From the NCBI GenBank assembly GCA_018296165.2, contig JACKQL020000026.1, forward strand, positions 434,001 through 498,000: 64,000 bases of DNA. Reading direction: 5' to 3'. Position 1 is the stretch's first letter. Each line of letters begins with the position of its first letter. The notes under the pieces are model-generated. The model saw only the letters and a program-made list of their open reading frames with translations. It was not told where the DNA came from and ran no database searches. This DNA is from Termitomyces sp. T153 (lineage: Eukaryota; Basidiomycota; Agaricomycetes; Agaricales; Lyophyllaceae). Shown here in pieces: positions 21,298 through 35,009 of the stretch. The translations under genes were made by a program, and so were the position numbers.

Positions 21298-22597
21298 ATG
21301 GTCGGGCTGCACTGTGTCGATTGGTTGCTGTAGCCCGGACTCTGGGTCTGGGACGATGACAAAGACGCTTTCGATCTTCAATCAACATCAACGTCGGTAG
21401 AGTCGAGTGTCCGACGTGTCCAACAACAACAACAACAACGATTGCTTCTGTATACAGCCAGCGCTCCGGGTGGACGAAAAGTCTCCGTCTCTGCGCTGCT
21501 CGAGGAACTCAGGCTCGAGGCTTTGACGGGTTTGCAGTACGAGTACGAGTAGAGTACGTCCACCTGCCCTACCCCCCGCCATCTCTACTCATACCCGCAT
21601 AGCGTACACAGAGTCAACATATCAGCGAACACGCAAAGGACCCGTGGTTCATCAATCAATCATCAAGCTGATCCCGAACGGCCGGATCACCGTACCCGTC
21701 GAATCGTCGTGCGTGCGTGCATGCGTGCGGAGGACTTTGTACTTTGTACTTTGTGGTGTTCGAGACGGCGGCGGTGTTGTAGCTAGAACAAGCTTTTTAT
21801 TTCTAGTTTTTTATGATGAGGATGAGGATGAGGGCACGGGCGTTTGGGTTTGGGTTTGATTCCTGTTCCTTGTTCCCTGTTCCCTGTCCCTGTTGAGCAG
21901 TCGGATGAGTGTATATAGTGAGTAGTGAGGATGATGCGGATGCGGTGCATCTTTAAGGCTGTACGTGTATGCCCGTTTTGGGGGTTCCGCGTTCGCCGTA
22001 CGTCCTGATGTTGGATTATTATTTTCTTTTTTTTTGGGGTGGGGAAGCATGAAGGACTCGGTCCGATGTCGGGGTCAAGGTATGTTATCACTGTATGCTC
22101 TCACTCTCACAGATTGTAGTTGATTGATTGATTGATTGGAGCTAGCTAAGCTATTTTAGAAATGCGGCCGGCACCTGTGGATGAGGAGGATGATAAGCGA
22201 CGTGGGTTTGTGACATGGACTGAACTGAACGGGTGTGTGGGATCCTAGGATATACGGATGAAACGGGGCGGCTGTATGGTGTCCTCGAACTACGATTGGT
22301 CCGTTGTGGATATCATTGCCCCCATCCATGGGTAAGCACACACGCGTGTTTCTGTTTCTGTTTCTCCTTTTCTTTTCTTTGCTATGCGAGATCCAAGCAA
22401 GGTGAATCGTCATCGGGGTCTGTGGACACAAGTCGGCGGGTTTTGAGAGTTTGGATGGATGGCCCTGGGTTGAAGGGTTGGTGGATTCGTTTGTTGGGGG
22501 TGGGTTTATGATAATTGGTTGTGTCTGTATTCAGCGATGGTTTGATAGGATAGCAGAGCGGCCAGCAGTTCATGTTGGGTATGCGGTACCAGCGTAG
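21298..22597 (+). pseudogene. Glutathione S-transferase pseudogene (copy 1 of a duplication)
   Basis: This segment matches the downstream GST gene through all exons and introns: the start region, the block around TASAPGGRKVS, the [17 protein letters not shown] exon and the final exon ending at TAG 22595-22597. It is broken. One base is missing after the start codon, giving an early stop. Many short insertions, nearly all copies of adjacent sequence, shift the frame, and about 40 bp are missing within the LYGVLE exon. Its last splice donor (ATGGGTAAGC) keeps correct phase, unlike copy 2. The duplicated unit spans about 21,128-22,605. Confidence 0.88.
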
Positions 22598-22605
22598 TAC
22601 TTATA

Positions 22606-24337
22606 TGAGTCATGGTCCATGCCATGCCTTGCCAACTCCCAGACCCAACCTCAAACTCAATGTTGAATGAATGAATTTTAACTGCTGGCAAGCTACACTA
22701 CTGAGCTAAGAAGTGGGATTGACTACTACATCACCCCTAGTTATTGTGGAGTGTTGTAGGTGTTATTCTGCCTTTATTCTGGTGTTGTGATCCTGTTAGC
22801 ATTTGTGTTGGTGTGGTCTCATAGCTGAGTTTGTCTTTGTACATGTTGATAGTTGCTGTTGCTGTAGTAGACCCATCTTGCAAGTCCTGTCCCTAGATCC
22901 AACCCTGCCTCCCTACCTCTCCTTGTACTTGTTGCATCAATGACCTGGTTTCTGTACTCATTTTGTCATTCTTCATCAATCCATGTGCTCTCCATCCATT
23001 TTCCCCCTCCTTCCTTCCTAGCCCTCCCAACCTTCTTCATTCCCATCCCCTGTGTCCTCTCTGCCTCACTCTCCTCCTCTCCTCCTTCCTGGCTCTCTTC
23101 CCCTGTGTGATTGGTGTCATCATTCTCTGTCAGTTTGCCTGTTTTTGGTTCACCTGTTTTACTGTGAATGCTCCAGACTTTTCCAGGAACTGCTGCATTG
23201 CTCCAAGTTGCTCCTTTGATCAATCACAGCATGTTGAGGTTTTCATTGGATTTGGGGTTTTGGGTATGGGAGAGGTCATTGTAGGGGCTCTTCTCAGGCT
23301 TTATTTCAGATGTTTATAGACTGTATACATCAATTAATCACTATACAAGGTTTTTTGATGAAGTGTTCATTAAGAGTAGTGGGCTGAAGGGACTGGGATT
23401 CCTCAAGGTGTGTTTGATGCCCAAATCTTGCAAGAATACCTTCTAGCTGGCATGCATATGGCTGATTGATATCAGATATGTACTTGAGGATAGTTGAGGC
23501 TGCATTGAGTGCTTCTCAGTGTGATGGCTTGTCATTGATCACTTCATGGTCCACAGCATCCTCACCCTTCTTCTCCCTGTTCTGTTCTGCCTTGTGACAT
23601 TCTACCACTGCTGAAAAAAAAATATCCTTCTCAATCTCCTCTTCAGTTCTATCCTCATACATCTTGTCCTCATTGATAGGGTTAAGCAGCTCATTGATGT
23701 TCATCTGATTATTGTGCTGTAGGACACTAAGCTCTGCAAGATGAGATAAGGCCTTTTAAACTTCAGCATCAGTTGCATCAATGGGTTCCATGGGTTCAGC
23801 ATCAAGGAGGGATGAGACAGGGACAGATGGGGCAGAAGCAGGATCATTGGTGGATGGTTTAAGAAGGCTGTCAGGCAGAATAACAGTTTTCTTCTAACAG
23901 TTCCAAATTGTTTTCATGTCAACCTCCTTACATGTCCATGCAGTGTCTGCTATATATAAGGCCTTGACAATATGGAGAGCATAGATTTGACGAGGAAGGA
24001 CATCACTATCATTAGAACTGATGGCATGGTTCACAAAGTAGGCATGGTAATGAGCTTTGAAGCAACAAATGATGCTAGTATCAGGTGGCTGGACATGAGG
24101 TGTAAGATTAGGTTTGAGGTTTTCAACAGTGATGTTTGTGAGATTGTCTGGAGTGCTGAAATTGCCCTGCAAGAGAAGAATATGATGCCCCTCATGTCAC
24201 GATTTCATATCCCAATCACGTATCCTTTCCTGATACAAGACTGTTGTCATCCATGGCTTTGCATTGCTTCTTCAATGAAATTCAAGTTGAGCTCCACTCT
24301 TTCTTTGGAAAGCTCATGGACATTCAGCCGGTAGCGC
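22606..24337 (-). mobile_element. Relic of a pogo/Tigger-type (Tc1/mariner superfamily) DNA transposon
   Basis: On the minus strand from about 24,330 down to 23,330 the frames give, in order, LNVHELSKERVELNLNF, then TTVLYQERIRDWDMKS, LLLQGNFSTPDNLTN, NLTPHVQPPDTSIICCFKAH, and IVKALYIADTAW with TIWNC. These match the DDE_1 core of basidiomycete pogo-like transposases (LLQDNFSGH..., PN.T...QP.D.GII.CFK.HY). The second catalytic D is glycine (LLQGN). Stops and frame shifts are present. The N-terminal part is missing; the element ends where the GST duplicate begins. CG dinucleotides are scarce. No terminal repeats were found. Confidence 0.8.
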
Positions 24338-24545
24338 AATCTAATCTTATCAGGCAGGTGGACTCTGTCGGAAATCTGAACTGTTGATTCGCCGTTCGTA
24401 GGCACCGCACACATTTGCACAATAACTCGAAGGAAATATTTCAGACACGCGCTATTTTTGGCGTCTTTAGTTTTTAACTTCTTTTCACTACCCCGAGTGA
24501 GGTTGAATTTCATATCTTGGACGTCTCTTCCGGTCCCTTTACGAC

Positions 24546-25706
24546 ATGGCACAGGCAGCACTGCGTCGATTGGTTCCTGTAGCCCGGACTTTGGCTCTGG
24601 GACAACAACGACAGCGATTTCAATCAACGTCGGTAGACTCGAGTATCCGACGTGTCCAACAACAACCATTGCTTCTGTATACAGCCAGCACCCCGAATGG
24701 ACGAAAAGTCTCTGCGCTGCTCGAGGAACTCAAGGCTACGACGGGTCTGCAGTACGAGTACGTCTACGTCCACGTTCACCTGCCCCCCCATCTCTACTCA
24801 TACTAATCAAACAAACACATATACCGCATAGCGTACACAAAATTAACATATCAGAGAACACGCAGAAGGAGCCGTGGTTCCTCAAGCTGAACCCGAACGG
24901 CCGGATCCCTGTACTCGTCGATCGTCGTCGTGCGGACTTTGTGGTGTTCGAGACGGCGGCGGTGTTGTTATACCTAGAACAGTTTTATGATGAGGGACGG
25001 GTGTTTGGGTTTGATCCTGTTGAGCAGTGGGATGAGTATAGTGAGATGATCCAGTGGATCTTTTGGGCTGTACGTGTACGCCGTTTTGGGGGTTCCGCGT
25101 TCGCTGTCCTGATATTGAATCTTTGAAGCATGGAGGACTCGGTCCGATGTCGGGTCAAGGTATGTTGTATGCTCTCACAGATTGCAGTTGTTGGGCTGAT
25201 TGATTGGATTGGATTGTGTAGCTAGCCATTTTAGAAATGCGGCACCTGTGGATATTCCGTATGCTAAGCAACGTTGGTCTCTCTCTCTCTCTCTCTCTCT
25301 CTTGGACTGCAGGGTGACATGGACTAAATGGGTGTGTGGGATCCTAGGATATACAGATGAGACAGGGCGGCTGTATGGTGTCCTCGAACTACGATTGGCC
25401 CAGCGCGATTACCTCGCAGGCGCGGGTAAAGGAAAATACACTGTTGCGGATATCAATGCCCATCCATGGTAAGCACGCGTGTTTCTCCTTTTCTTTGCTA
25501 GGTGAATTGTCATCAGGGTCAGTGGACACAAGTGGGCGGGTTTTGAGAGTTTGGATGAATGGCCTAGATTGAAGGTTGGTGGATTTGTGTTTCTTTTGTT
25601 TTTGTTGGGTTTGGGTTTATGATAATTGGTTGTCTGTATCTAGCGATGGTTTGATAGGATAGCGGAGCGGCCAGCAGTTCAGGTTGGGTATGCGGTACCA
25701 GCGTAG
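24546..25706 (+). CDS. Glutathione S-transferase, Ure2-like class (copy 2)
   Basis: Likely conjugates glutathione to electrophiles. The first residues, [20 protein letters not shown], look like a mitochondrial presequence. The thioredoxin-fold domain has [21 protein letters not shown], then [17 protein letters not shown] and [17 protein letters not shown]. The helical domain has [53 protein letters not shown] and [12 protein letters not shown]. Exons join in phase up to the last junction. There, the donor (GT at 25469) follows TG rather than TGG, so the last exon (from 25644) would be read out of frame and end after about six residues. If the missing G is real the tail is altered; the rest is intact. 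One intron holds a (TC)n run at about 25279-25302. Confidence 0.8.
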
Positions 25707-25817
25707 TACTTATATGTAGTATGTAGTTTGTTCCTCCCAAACGGGGAAAAAAGTGCGTGGGAATGTCAATTCACAATTTTGTTTGCTGTGGTCGAGAGAC
25801 GGTCAACATTGACGACA

Positions 25818-26384
25818 ATGAACTTGTGCAGACGACTGACGGCGTCGACGTCGTTCGTGCGCGCTTATGCCACGCGCTACCGACGCCCGAAGCCTGGCAC
25901 CGCCGAACGGCCTGCTTACCGTGCCCCGGACCCCCTCGTTAACAACCCCAAGGCTGTCGTTACTTCTCTCGAGGACGAGGACCTGACTTTCATCCACCGC
26001 CCGCCCCCAACAGCGCCCTCACCATTCTCCCTATCCACTGACCCAACTTCCCCTCTGCTGCGACCCCCAACAGCCGTCACAAATGCCCCCCTTCCCCCGC
26101 TCACGCGAAAAGAAATCCCTATGCCAGAACGCGCGTCCGATAAGGTCGTTGCCGAGATTCGCCGCCTACGACGCTCAGATCCAAACACTTACACCCGGCT
26201 GAAGTTGGCTGAGATGTTCGGAGTCACGTCGAACTTTGTCGGAGCCATCGCTGCCCTCAAATCATCCGCACGGAGAGCGCGTTTCCGAATAGATGCAGAA
26301 AAACAGGCCAAATTAAGAGAGGGATGGAGCGAGAAGAAGATTATAGCTCGCGCTATTCGTGAAAAACGGCGACAATTTTGGTGA
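25818..26384 (+). CDS. MRPL20: Mitochondrial large ribosomal subunit protein MRPL20 (mL58)
   Basis: A fungal-specific protein of the mitochondrial 54S subunit. The single exon encodes 188 residues. The first 20 residues (MNLCRRLTASTSFVRAYATR) are a typical mitochondrial presequence, and I chose this ATG for that reason. A proline-rich middle section is followed by IRRLRRSDPNTYTRLKLAEMF and a helical C-terminus with GWSEKKIIARAIREKRRQFW, the family pattern of an LA..F helix and a C-terminal arginine-rich tryptophan-ended tail. Identification rests on the overall pattern. Confidence 0.8.
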   Translation: MNLCRRLTASTSFVRAYATRYRRPKPGTAERPAYRAPDPLVNNPKAVVTSLEDEDLTFIHRPPPTAPSPFSLSTDPTSPLLRPPTAVTNAPLPPLTRKEIPMPERASDKVVAEIRRLRRSDPNTYTRLKLAEMFGVTSNFVGAIAALKSSARRARFRIDAEKQAKLREGWSEKKIIARAIREKRRQFW

Positions 26385-27017
26385 TTTCCTCCCATTGGCA
26401 AAAATATCAATAGTGCGTCTCTCGTCCCTGTCGAGTTCCCACCACCACAAACTTAACTTCTCCCTTTCCGCAGCGCCTACACACCTATCGTGTATCTCCC
26501 ATCTATCAGCAATAATATACACACCCATTTTTACTTCGACCGCACTCTACACTGGATATCGACGTGATTCTCAGCCGGAATGCCGCCAGTCTAGAAATAG
26601 CAACTCACAGGTCCGTATCTTCCGCTTTCCCCTCTTGCACGGTCATGCATGAAAGAGGAGTTTTTATTATACTGGCATCAGTTTCAGCGCGGAACGACCT
26701 GTTTGCCGTAGACACATTAAGTAATATTATTTATCTGCCGCTGCGTTTCGCCACACTGTGTCCACAGAGTCCACCTCAAGAGTCGACGTCGATCTCCGTA
26801 AACACAGGTGTGGGAGGCCCAGAGGCCCTTTGAGCAGACCCAAATGGGCTCCAACAATCCGTCTCCGCCCGAAGATTCACATGTGCGGAGCAGTCGCCAA
26901 ATTACCTACCCTGGACAGCCACCGAAGAGTTTGAAATAGCCTCCAAATATGTACATAAATACAAGAGATACTGTTTCTTTTCAATTCACTCTCGTCCTTG
27001 TTCGCTTCCATCCCATT
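26385..27017. other. Intergenic region, promoter side of malic enzyme
   Basis: No supported gene. AT-rich sequence just before 27018 is compatible with a promoter; no specific site was recognised. Confidence 0.5.
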
Positions 27018-29258
<2,241 letters not shown>

Positions 29259-32200
29259 TAGGTTCGTTGTAGTTTTAGTTATTCCACATGCATTATCTCT
29301 ATTGCGACTATGTTGTATGATTATAATCGTACGCGTCTATTTATAAGTAACAAACTCATTGATTCTTGGCGTAGCATTCAGATTACGAGACCATTAATGG
29401 CTTGGCTGGTACGTTCTGAACTATCCGATTTGTTGCATGGTTGATGCCTAACATCTACCGGACACAAGACAAGTGGTCTAATGATCAAATTAAAGAATTA
29501 CGAGCCTATCCATGTCAAAGCGACTCATGAGGATGTGGTATTGTCCTGCTGGCGACCCTCCTTCTACCTCTTCTTAGTGATGAAGGAGTGAAAAAACCTT
29601 GACACTGCTCAATGTACGCTTCATCATACGTTTAAACAACTTCAGCTTGAGCTGGGAAAGTCAGCTTCTTGCAAGACTTTAGGTTAAACTTGTTCAAGCC
29701 CATGTCTAATTGTACGGTCTTCACCGATAATCCTCAACGTAGATCAACATATGCTCAACGCGATAGGAATCTGAGATCTGTTGGCGAAGAATTATGTCGT
29801 AGAGACGACGATGTGGTCTGAGCTCCCATCTTCGAAGTTCCGCCAAGCTTGCTGTTTCATGCAGTAAACAAAGACAAAGTTGGACGATAAGTAAACAAAA
29901 CCGATAAGATAACAATGGGTTCAAATCGTCAGGAGGCCGCAAATGATGACTGATTTGACGAACGCAATGAACGATGAGCGCAGGAAAATCTCCCGCTGCG
30001 CATAAACCCAACCAGACTAAGATGCGAGGAACAGTGTAGGGATGAAATACTTTAGAAGATTGTGATTAGATGGCTGCGATGATCGTAATGCCGCGAAACT
30101 CCCACAGATGCCTCCATCACGGCGCGGTTCTACTTCTCAATCTCTGTAGCCGATTTACCAACCTCGCTCTGACCGTCGCTACCTGTCACTTGACATTACT
30201 GGCAATGCTGCGCGTGGTCTTTATCCGCCTCATCCATCACACCTAGTGAATACCAATTTTGAAGATGTCGATCATACTATTAGCGATTTCGGAAATATGA
30301 TACAGTCGACTACGAGAGTTTTTCGGTTACGGCGCACATAATTTCTTTTATCGTGACGGACTCTGTACCGGTTTGACATCAAACTGTTGCGACACCTTGT
30401 CCTCTAATTACCGATGGGATAGATCCCGGACTGCGCAACCGTGTCCCTTGCAGCTCTTCCACCAGTATCTTCAGCTTTACCATGGTGTATTTCTGTGCTG
30501 GAAAATCGCAAACTTCATCCCAAAAAAACAAAACTATCTGTTTCGATGTATGCCGAGATTGCTTTTGGAGCCCCTCGAAAGAAATGCTCTAGCTTGAAGT
30601 CATTCCATATTAGTTCAAATACTTCGTTCCCGGATCTCTCCCTAAGACTTCTCTTATTGCCGGAAAACTGATTTCTGTCTGCCGAGGAATGACGAGTTGA
30701 CTCTTGGAAATCTCGCACAAGAAAAGATGACATTGTTGTGGATGCGTTCAAGGTCTACTTAGTTAAAAGCTAGTAATCACACGTCCTCTAGGCAACCTCT
30801 GGGTCACCTGTCTGATTCATATTTTTATACCCATAATGTACGTGTAGTCTTCTACGTCCCCTTCATGCCAACTGGGGCTACATGCGCAGCTGGAGCTGGC
30901 TAGTGTAAGATAAGGCATGCGTGCTCACGCCGCCGCCACTTATTTCCTTATTTGATAATACCTGAATTATTGTCAGACGGCGGTGTGCACGATTGAGATA
31001 CTCATCTCTCAACCGCGCACTCAGTAGTCATTCTTGTTAGGACCACTCATCCGAAGATTTTGAAGTGACGAGTTTCCTCCCCGTTCCTCTTCCAAATTCA
31101 TTTCATTGACATATTTCTAACTTTAACTCTCGCGGAAGCGTGTTCATCATCAGCTTGGCAATCGTGAGCTATACTCATTTCTAATCATCCTGAACTGTGC
31201 AATTCAACGATTTTTTTCCAGCATGTCCTCCATCAATACTTAAGGTGTACTTATCTCATTGCCTCCGTCACATTATCAATGCGCTTGGCACACACTCGCT
31301 CACCTAGACTGTCAGTTGATGGCGGGGACTTTGGCGTTTAGAAAGTACGGTAGGCGGAACTGAACGAATGCCGACAGGGTTCTTGCGGTAGCGCCAGCAG
31401 TGTTTCCAATGTCGAACAGGGACGCAAGGTAAGCTTAAGCGAGAAAGGCAAACGTACATTAATCAAAGTCGTCGCTTTCCTGTTACACGATACCGAAGGT
31501 GTATGTCGGTGAGTTTGTGCCTCGCGATGGAGATGGAGTGAGGGAAGGAGCAGGGGTAAAAATTTGATGTTACCCATATGCTATATAAAGTCTGCAGAAA
31601 ACAAATAAATCTGAGGGAAATCTTACCAGATGTTACAATCCTCGTAACCCATGCATCAACGTACAACAAGCAGGCGGCCCACGCACTCTCAAGTCTCGTC
31701 ACAACACCTTCAGGTTTCACCTATATATATTTCACGGCGTGGTTCTTCTTAACCTCTGTCGCCGACTTCATAACCTCAGTGTCCATTCTCTAATCATCAC
31801 TACCTGACACTTGACACTACTACACGCTGTCTTAATTCGCCTCCACATATTCCATTCACATCCAGTGAATACCAATTTCTCTATGAAGCGATTGTTTCTG
31901 CTTTCAGTATAGCGTAGACCTGCCAGCGGGCGCTCTCCTCTACTCCAGACATCATCCGGGCGGAAGTTATTGAAATGGTGGAGGACCGTGATACACGAGC
32001 AGATCCTTGCTGTACGAACATACTCACCCTGACGATATATACCGCCTTTTATTTTTCTATATGTATGAAGCTTGTAAATCCCGTGTCCTTCACGGACTGA
32101 CAAGCTCTATATCGAGTTCTTCGATAGTCCTTGTCGAGTCTTTGCAGCTATGAATTTTGTTGGTTTGCTGAAGATGGAAGTCATCCTCTACCCTCTCAGG

Positions 32201-33044
32201 CCGAAAAATCAGAGCGATGCATTGTTCTTTGAGGCAAATGGATGAAGCTCAGACGTGGCGACTATTCCTACTCCTTGATTTTTGCACTTCCCAATTTTCG
32301 CGCTCTCAGTCAAATTGCAGAGAAACTCTCCGAACTGTTGGAATGCAAGGACGAGAGACAGTCATCCTAGTGTAACGATAGTTCTTGTTTTCAGGATAAA
32401 GTTTGCGAAAGTTGCAGCCCAAAAATACGTCATAGGAAAACTGAAAGTGTAAGTGGATGCCTAGGACATGGTTCGAAAGTGTGGGATCAACGTTATCGGG
32501 ACTCCCTACCACCAAGAACATATAAGAGAAAGAGTCGCAACGAGTTTGGAAACAAGAAAGATCAAAGAATATAGCATTCCTGTGGGTTAGTCTCATTGTT
32601 TATAGCTTCCTCCCTTCCCAGGTCGTTCAGAGGAAGATATGACTGCGAGTACGTCCGAATCTCAATTCTTTAGCTTCGCGAGTGTGCTAGTTCAGCTTCA
32701 CAATGCAATTCTCTTCTGCTTTGTTTGAATTCTCCCAGCATTAGCCGTCCCCAGTCCTCTGATCAATGTCGTCCCAGCCTCCGGTGAGACGAATCGTGGA
32801 TACATCATAACCTTCAAATTTAACAACGCCAAAGCCAGCAACTGCACTGGCATACCACGACTCTTATAGTAATCATGAGAACGATGAGCATAACCAAGAT
32901 TTCTTTTGCTGCTAACGAAATGTAGGCGTGTGTCGAGGTGCTTTGTATCTTGTTGTATAGCAATCTCCAAATTGATGTCGACAATTGCTTGCATCTGTAC
33001 AGTAGTATCATCGGTGCCGACTGATAGCGAGTGACATAGATCGA
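29259..33044. other. Gene-poor 3.8-kb region with diverged internal repeats
   Basis: No gene could be supported. About 160 bp at 30,118-30,275 recurs, clearly diverged, at 31,731-31,890 in the same orientation (both begin CACGGCG.GGTTCT and share AGTGAATACCAATTT). A second pair is inverted: 30,470-30,545 on the plus strand resembles the minus strand of 32,380-32,460. Around 32,690-32,870 a plus-strand open stretch with MQFSSAL and, after a frame break, SGETNRGYIITFK faintly suggests a small secreted protein or protease-inhibitor relic. Not enough for a call. Confidence 0.45.
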
Positions 33045-34899
33045 TTACGCATCAAGAGTATCGTCAACATGCAAATCCTCGCCGAAATTGAGATCCTCCT
33101 TCCAATGAGCAATGCCGAACCGATGATTCACGCCTTTCAGCGTAGGGAGGCAAGTCGCGCCACCACATCCGCCCGTCCGAGGCATTTTGCGCAGGTAGAC
33201 AATTTCTTTTACTCGAGAATGGATCAAGGCCATGCTGCACATGATGCATGGCTCATGCGTGGTAAACATCGTGAGTGATGTGAGGAGATAATTTGCTCCG
33301 TTGCGCGGTTCCTCTGCATCCCCGGACATGGTCATGGCGGGACCCGATGACGCAGATGATATAAGTCCAAATGGAGTCTCTGCCCGTGCAGGAGTCGAAG
33401 AGGACGCTTGGTAATCAGCCATCTTTCGTACGACGTTTATGACAGCATGTCGAAGAGGGTGGGCACTTGACTGTCTTGTGTCCCACCCAGTGAAGGACCT
33501 GTCCGGAGATACCCCTGTCGTTCCTGTTTCATAAGGAGCAGCGACATGCGCTGCAATTGGCATCTACAACTCCACGGAGGAGTAAGCAAATTGCGGACAT
33601 GAATGTATAAAGAACAACTACCTCTCCTCGACTTCGTGCATCATGTGCGGCAATGACTGTAGTCTTCATCGCTTGCCACGCCCAATGTGCCTGGCCTCGA
33701 GTCCACTCTTCGGCTTCACCCTTTCTGGATGGCGTGAACAACGTTGGCCAGAACGTTGATTTCAGCTTTAATGATATGGGTGTCAGCGCAGGGGCACTCG
33801 GAACAAGAGTAACATATGGCGGTGGTAGGTCTAATCCACTCGGCGGAGAAGGAGAGGTCGGAGATTGGACGAGGGTAGCAAGGAGGAGAGTGGCGGTATC
33901 ATCAATCTTGCGTATCCGTTTGAGGTGCCCGAGATCGGGGGTCTCGAGACCTGCTTGCCTCAGCCATCTTTCGGTCTCAAGTTATTGAAGCCAATAGAAA
34001 GAATAAAGAAGGCGATTCACTTGAGCATCTTTGTTATGTGTCGTGGATTAGGGACGTCCACGACCCATGCTTCAACTAAGTCACCCAAAAAAGGATTATG
34101 ATTGATAAAAATATGAAGTTATATCGGATACACACCTGTTCGGATAGAATCCAAGTCTTCCTCCTCAGGCGGGGGCTTGTATCTAGTGAATGGAAGTTCC
34201 TCTTCTGGAATGACTTCATCAGGGTCTCCCTTCTCGAATGGGCTTTGTTGGAACGGGCTTGGATCTGCGCACTCTCCGACAGCCGAGAATCCACCCCAAC
34301 CATCCTCTGCATCCGATTCAGGAAGAGCAGCGACTTTTTCGGATGTACCTGCGGGCCTGAACCATAGATTATGACCATAGAATATGCAAAGTTCCTCGTC
34401 AGGTGCAATGTCGCGCACGGTCGTGTATTTGATGGATTCTGTATACGTGTCAAGGGCGTATGAGACATTCGGTCGCTCGGAATGGTTGAATAAAGACCCT
34501 TTGAAGACAGGGAATATTGAGGTTTGAGACGAGGTTCTAGAAAGCCTTATATTTGTACGTACCAAGTCCCAGCGCAAGAGCCATCCGTCCGTCAGCCCAT
34601 TTGAATGTATAGTCATCTAGGACCGTGAACTTTCCTAGACGTTCCATCAGCAGAGGCTCATATACGGGAGACCGTTCCAAACCTTACCATGTTTCGCGTA
34701 TTCTTCTTTTGAGAAAAAGAGAACGGGACTGATTTCGATTAATGTCTGGGCCGGTATAGATCGAGATGCTGGAACAATGTCAGAGGACGCTTGAGCATGA
34801 CCATCAAAGTTATTCACCATAGACTCCTCTACCCTTGTCATTGGTGCGGCGGATCATGCATCCTGTGTTGTTGAGATGTGGTGCAGTCGCCGAAGCCAT
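33045..34899 (-). CDS. TAD3: SET-domain protein fused to tRNA adenosine deaminase subunit Tad3
   Basis: Seven exons join in frame to about 510 residues. Residues 1-150 are a SET domain: TGCMIRRTNDKGRGVY, TLIEISPVLFFSKEEY, DYTFKWADGRMALALGLGS, LFNHSERPNVSY, DIAPDEELCIFYGHNLWF. An acidic linker follows. From about 205 is the Tad3 region: EAWVVDVPNPRHITKMLKWL, HLKRIRKIDD, then the deaminase core HPLRHAVIN and EPCIMCSMALIHSRVKEIVY with LPTLKGVNHRFGIAHWK. The usual catalytic glutamate (HAE) is valine, as known for Tad3, which pairs with catalytic Tad2 for A34-to-inosine editing in tRNA. The joining intron (GTGTGTATCC...CTTAG, about 34,078-34,133) has GT-AG ends and correct phase; no start codon precedes the Tad3 part. 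The start shares a 110-bp divergent promoter with ALG7. Confidence 0.85.
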
Positions 34900-35009
34900 T
34901 GAACTAAATCAAATCCGATACCCGCACTTATCTCCGATCACGTGCTCGCGACACGTCTGCGCGGCAAGAGTCTCCAGTGGACCAGCAACGGGTCTTCCTC
35001 ATCACTACC

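Noticed and set aside
32690..33010. Small secreted protein or I9-type protease inhibitor
   Set aside because: Only a leader-like start and one short block agree; frame breaks cannot be resolved without transcripts.
33045..34140. TAD3 as a separate gene from the SET-domain gene
   Set aside because: No start codon before its conserved N-terminus, nearly no space for a promoter, and an in-phase GT-AG intron joins the two parts.
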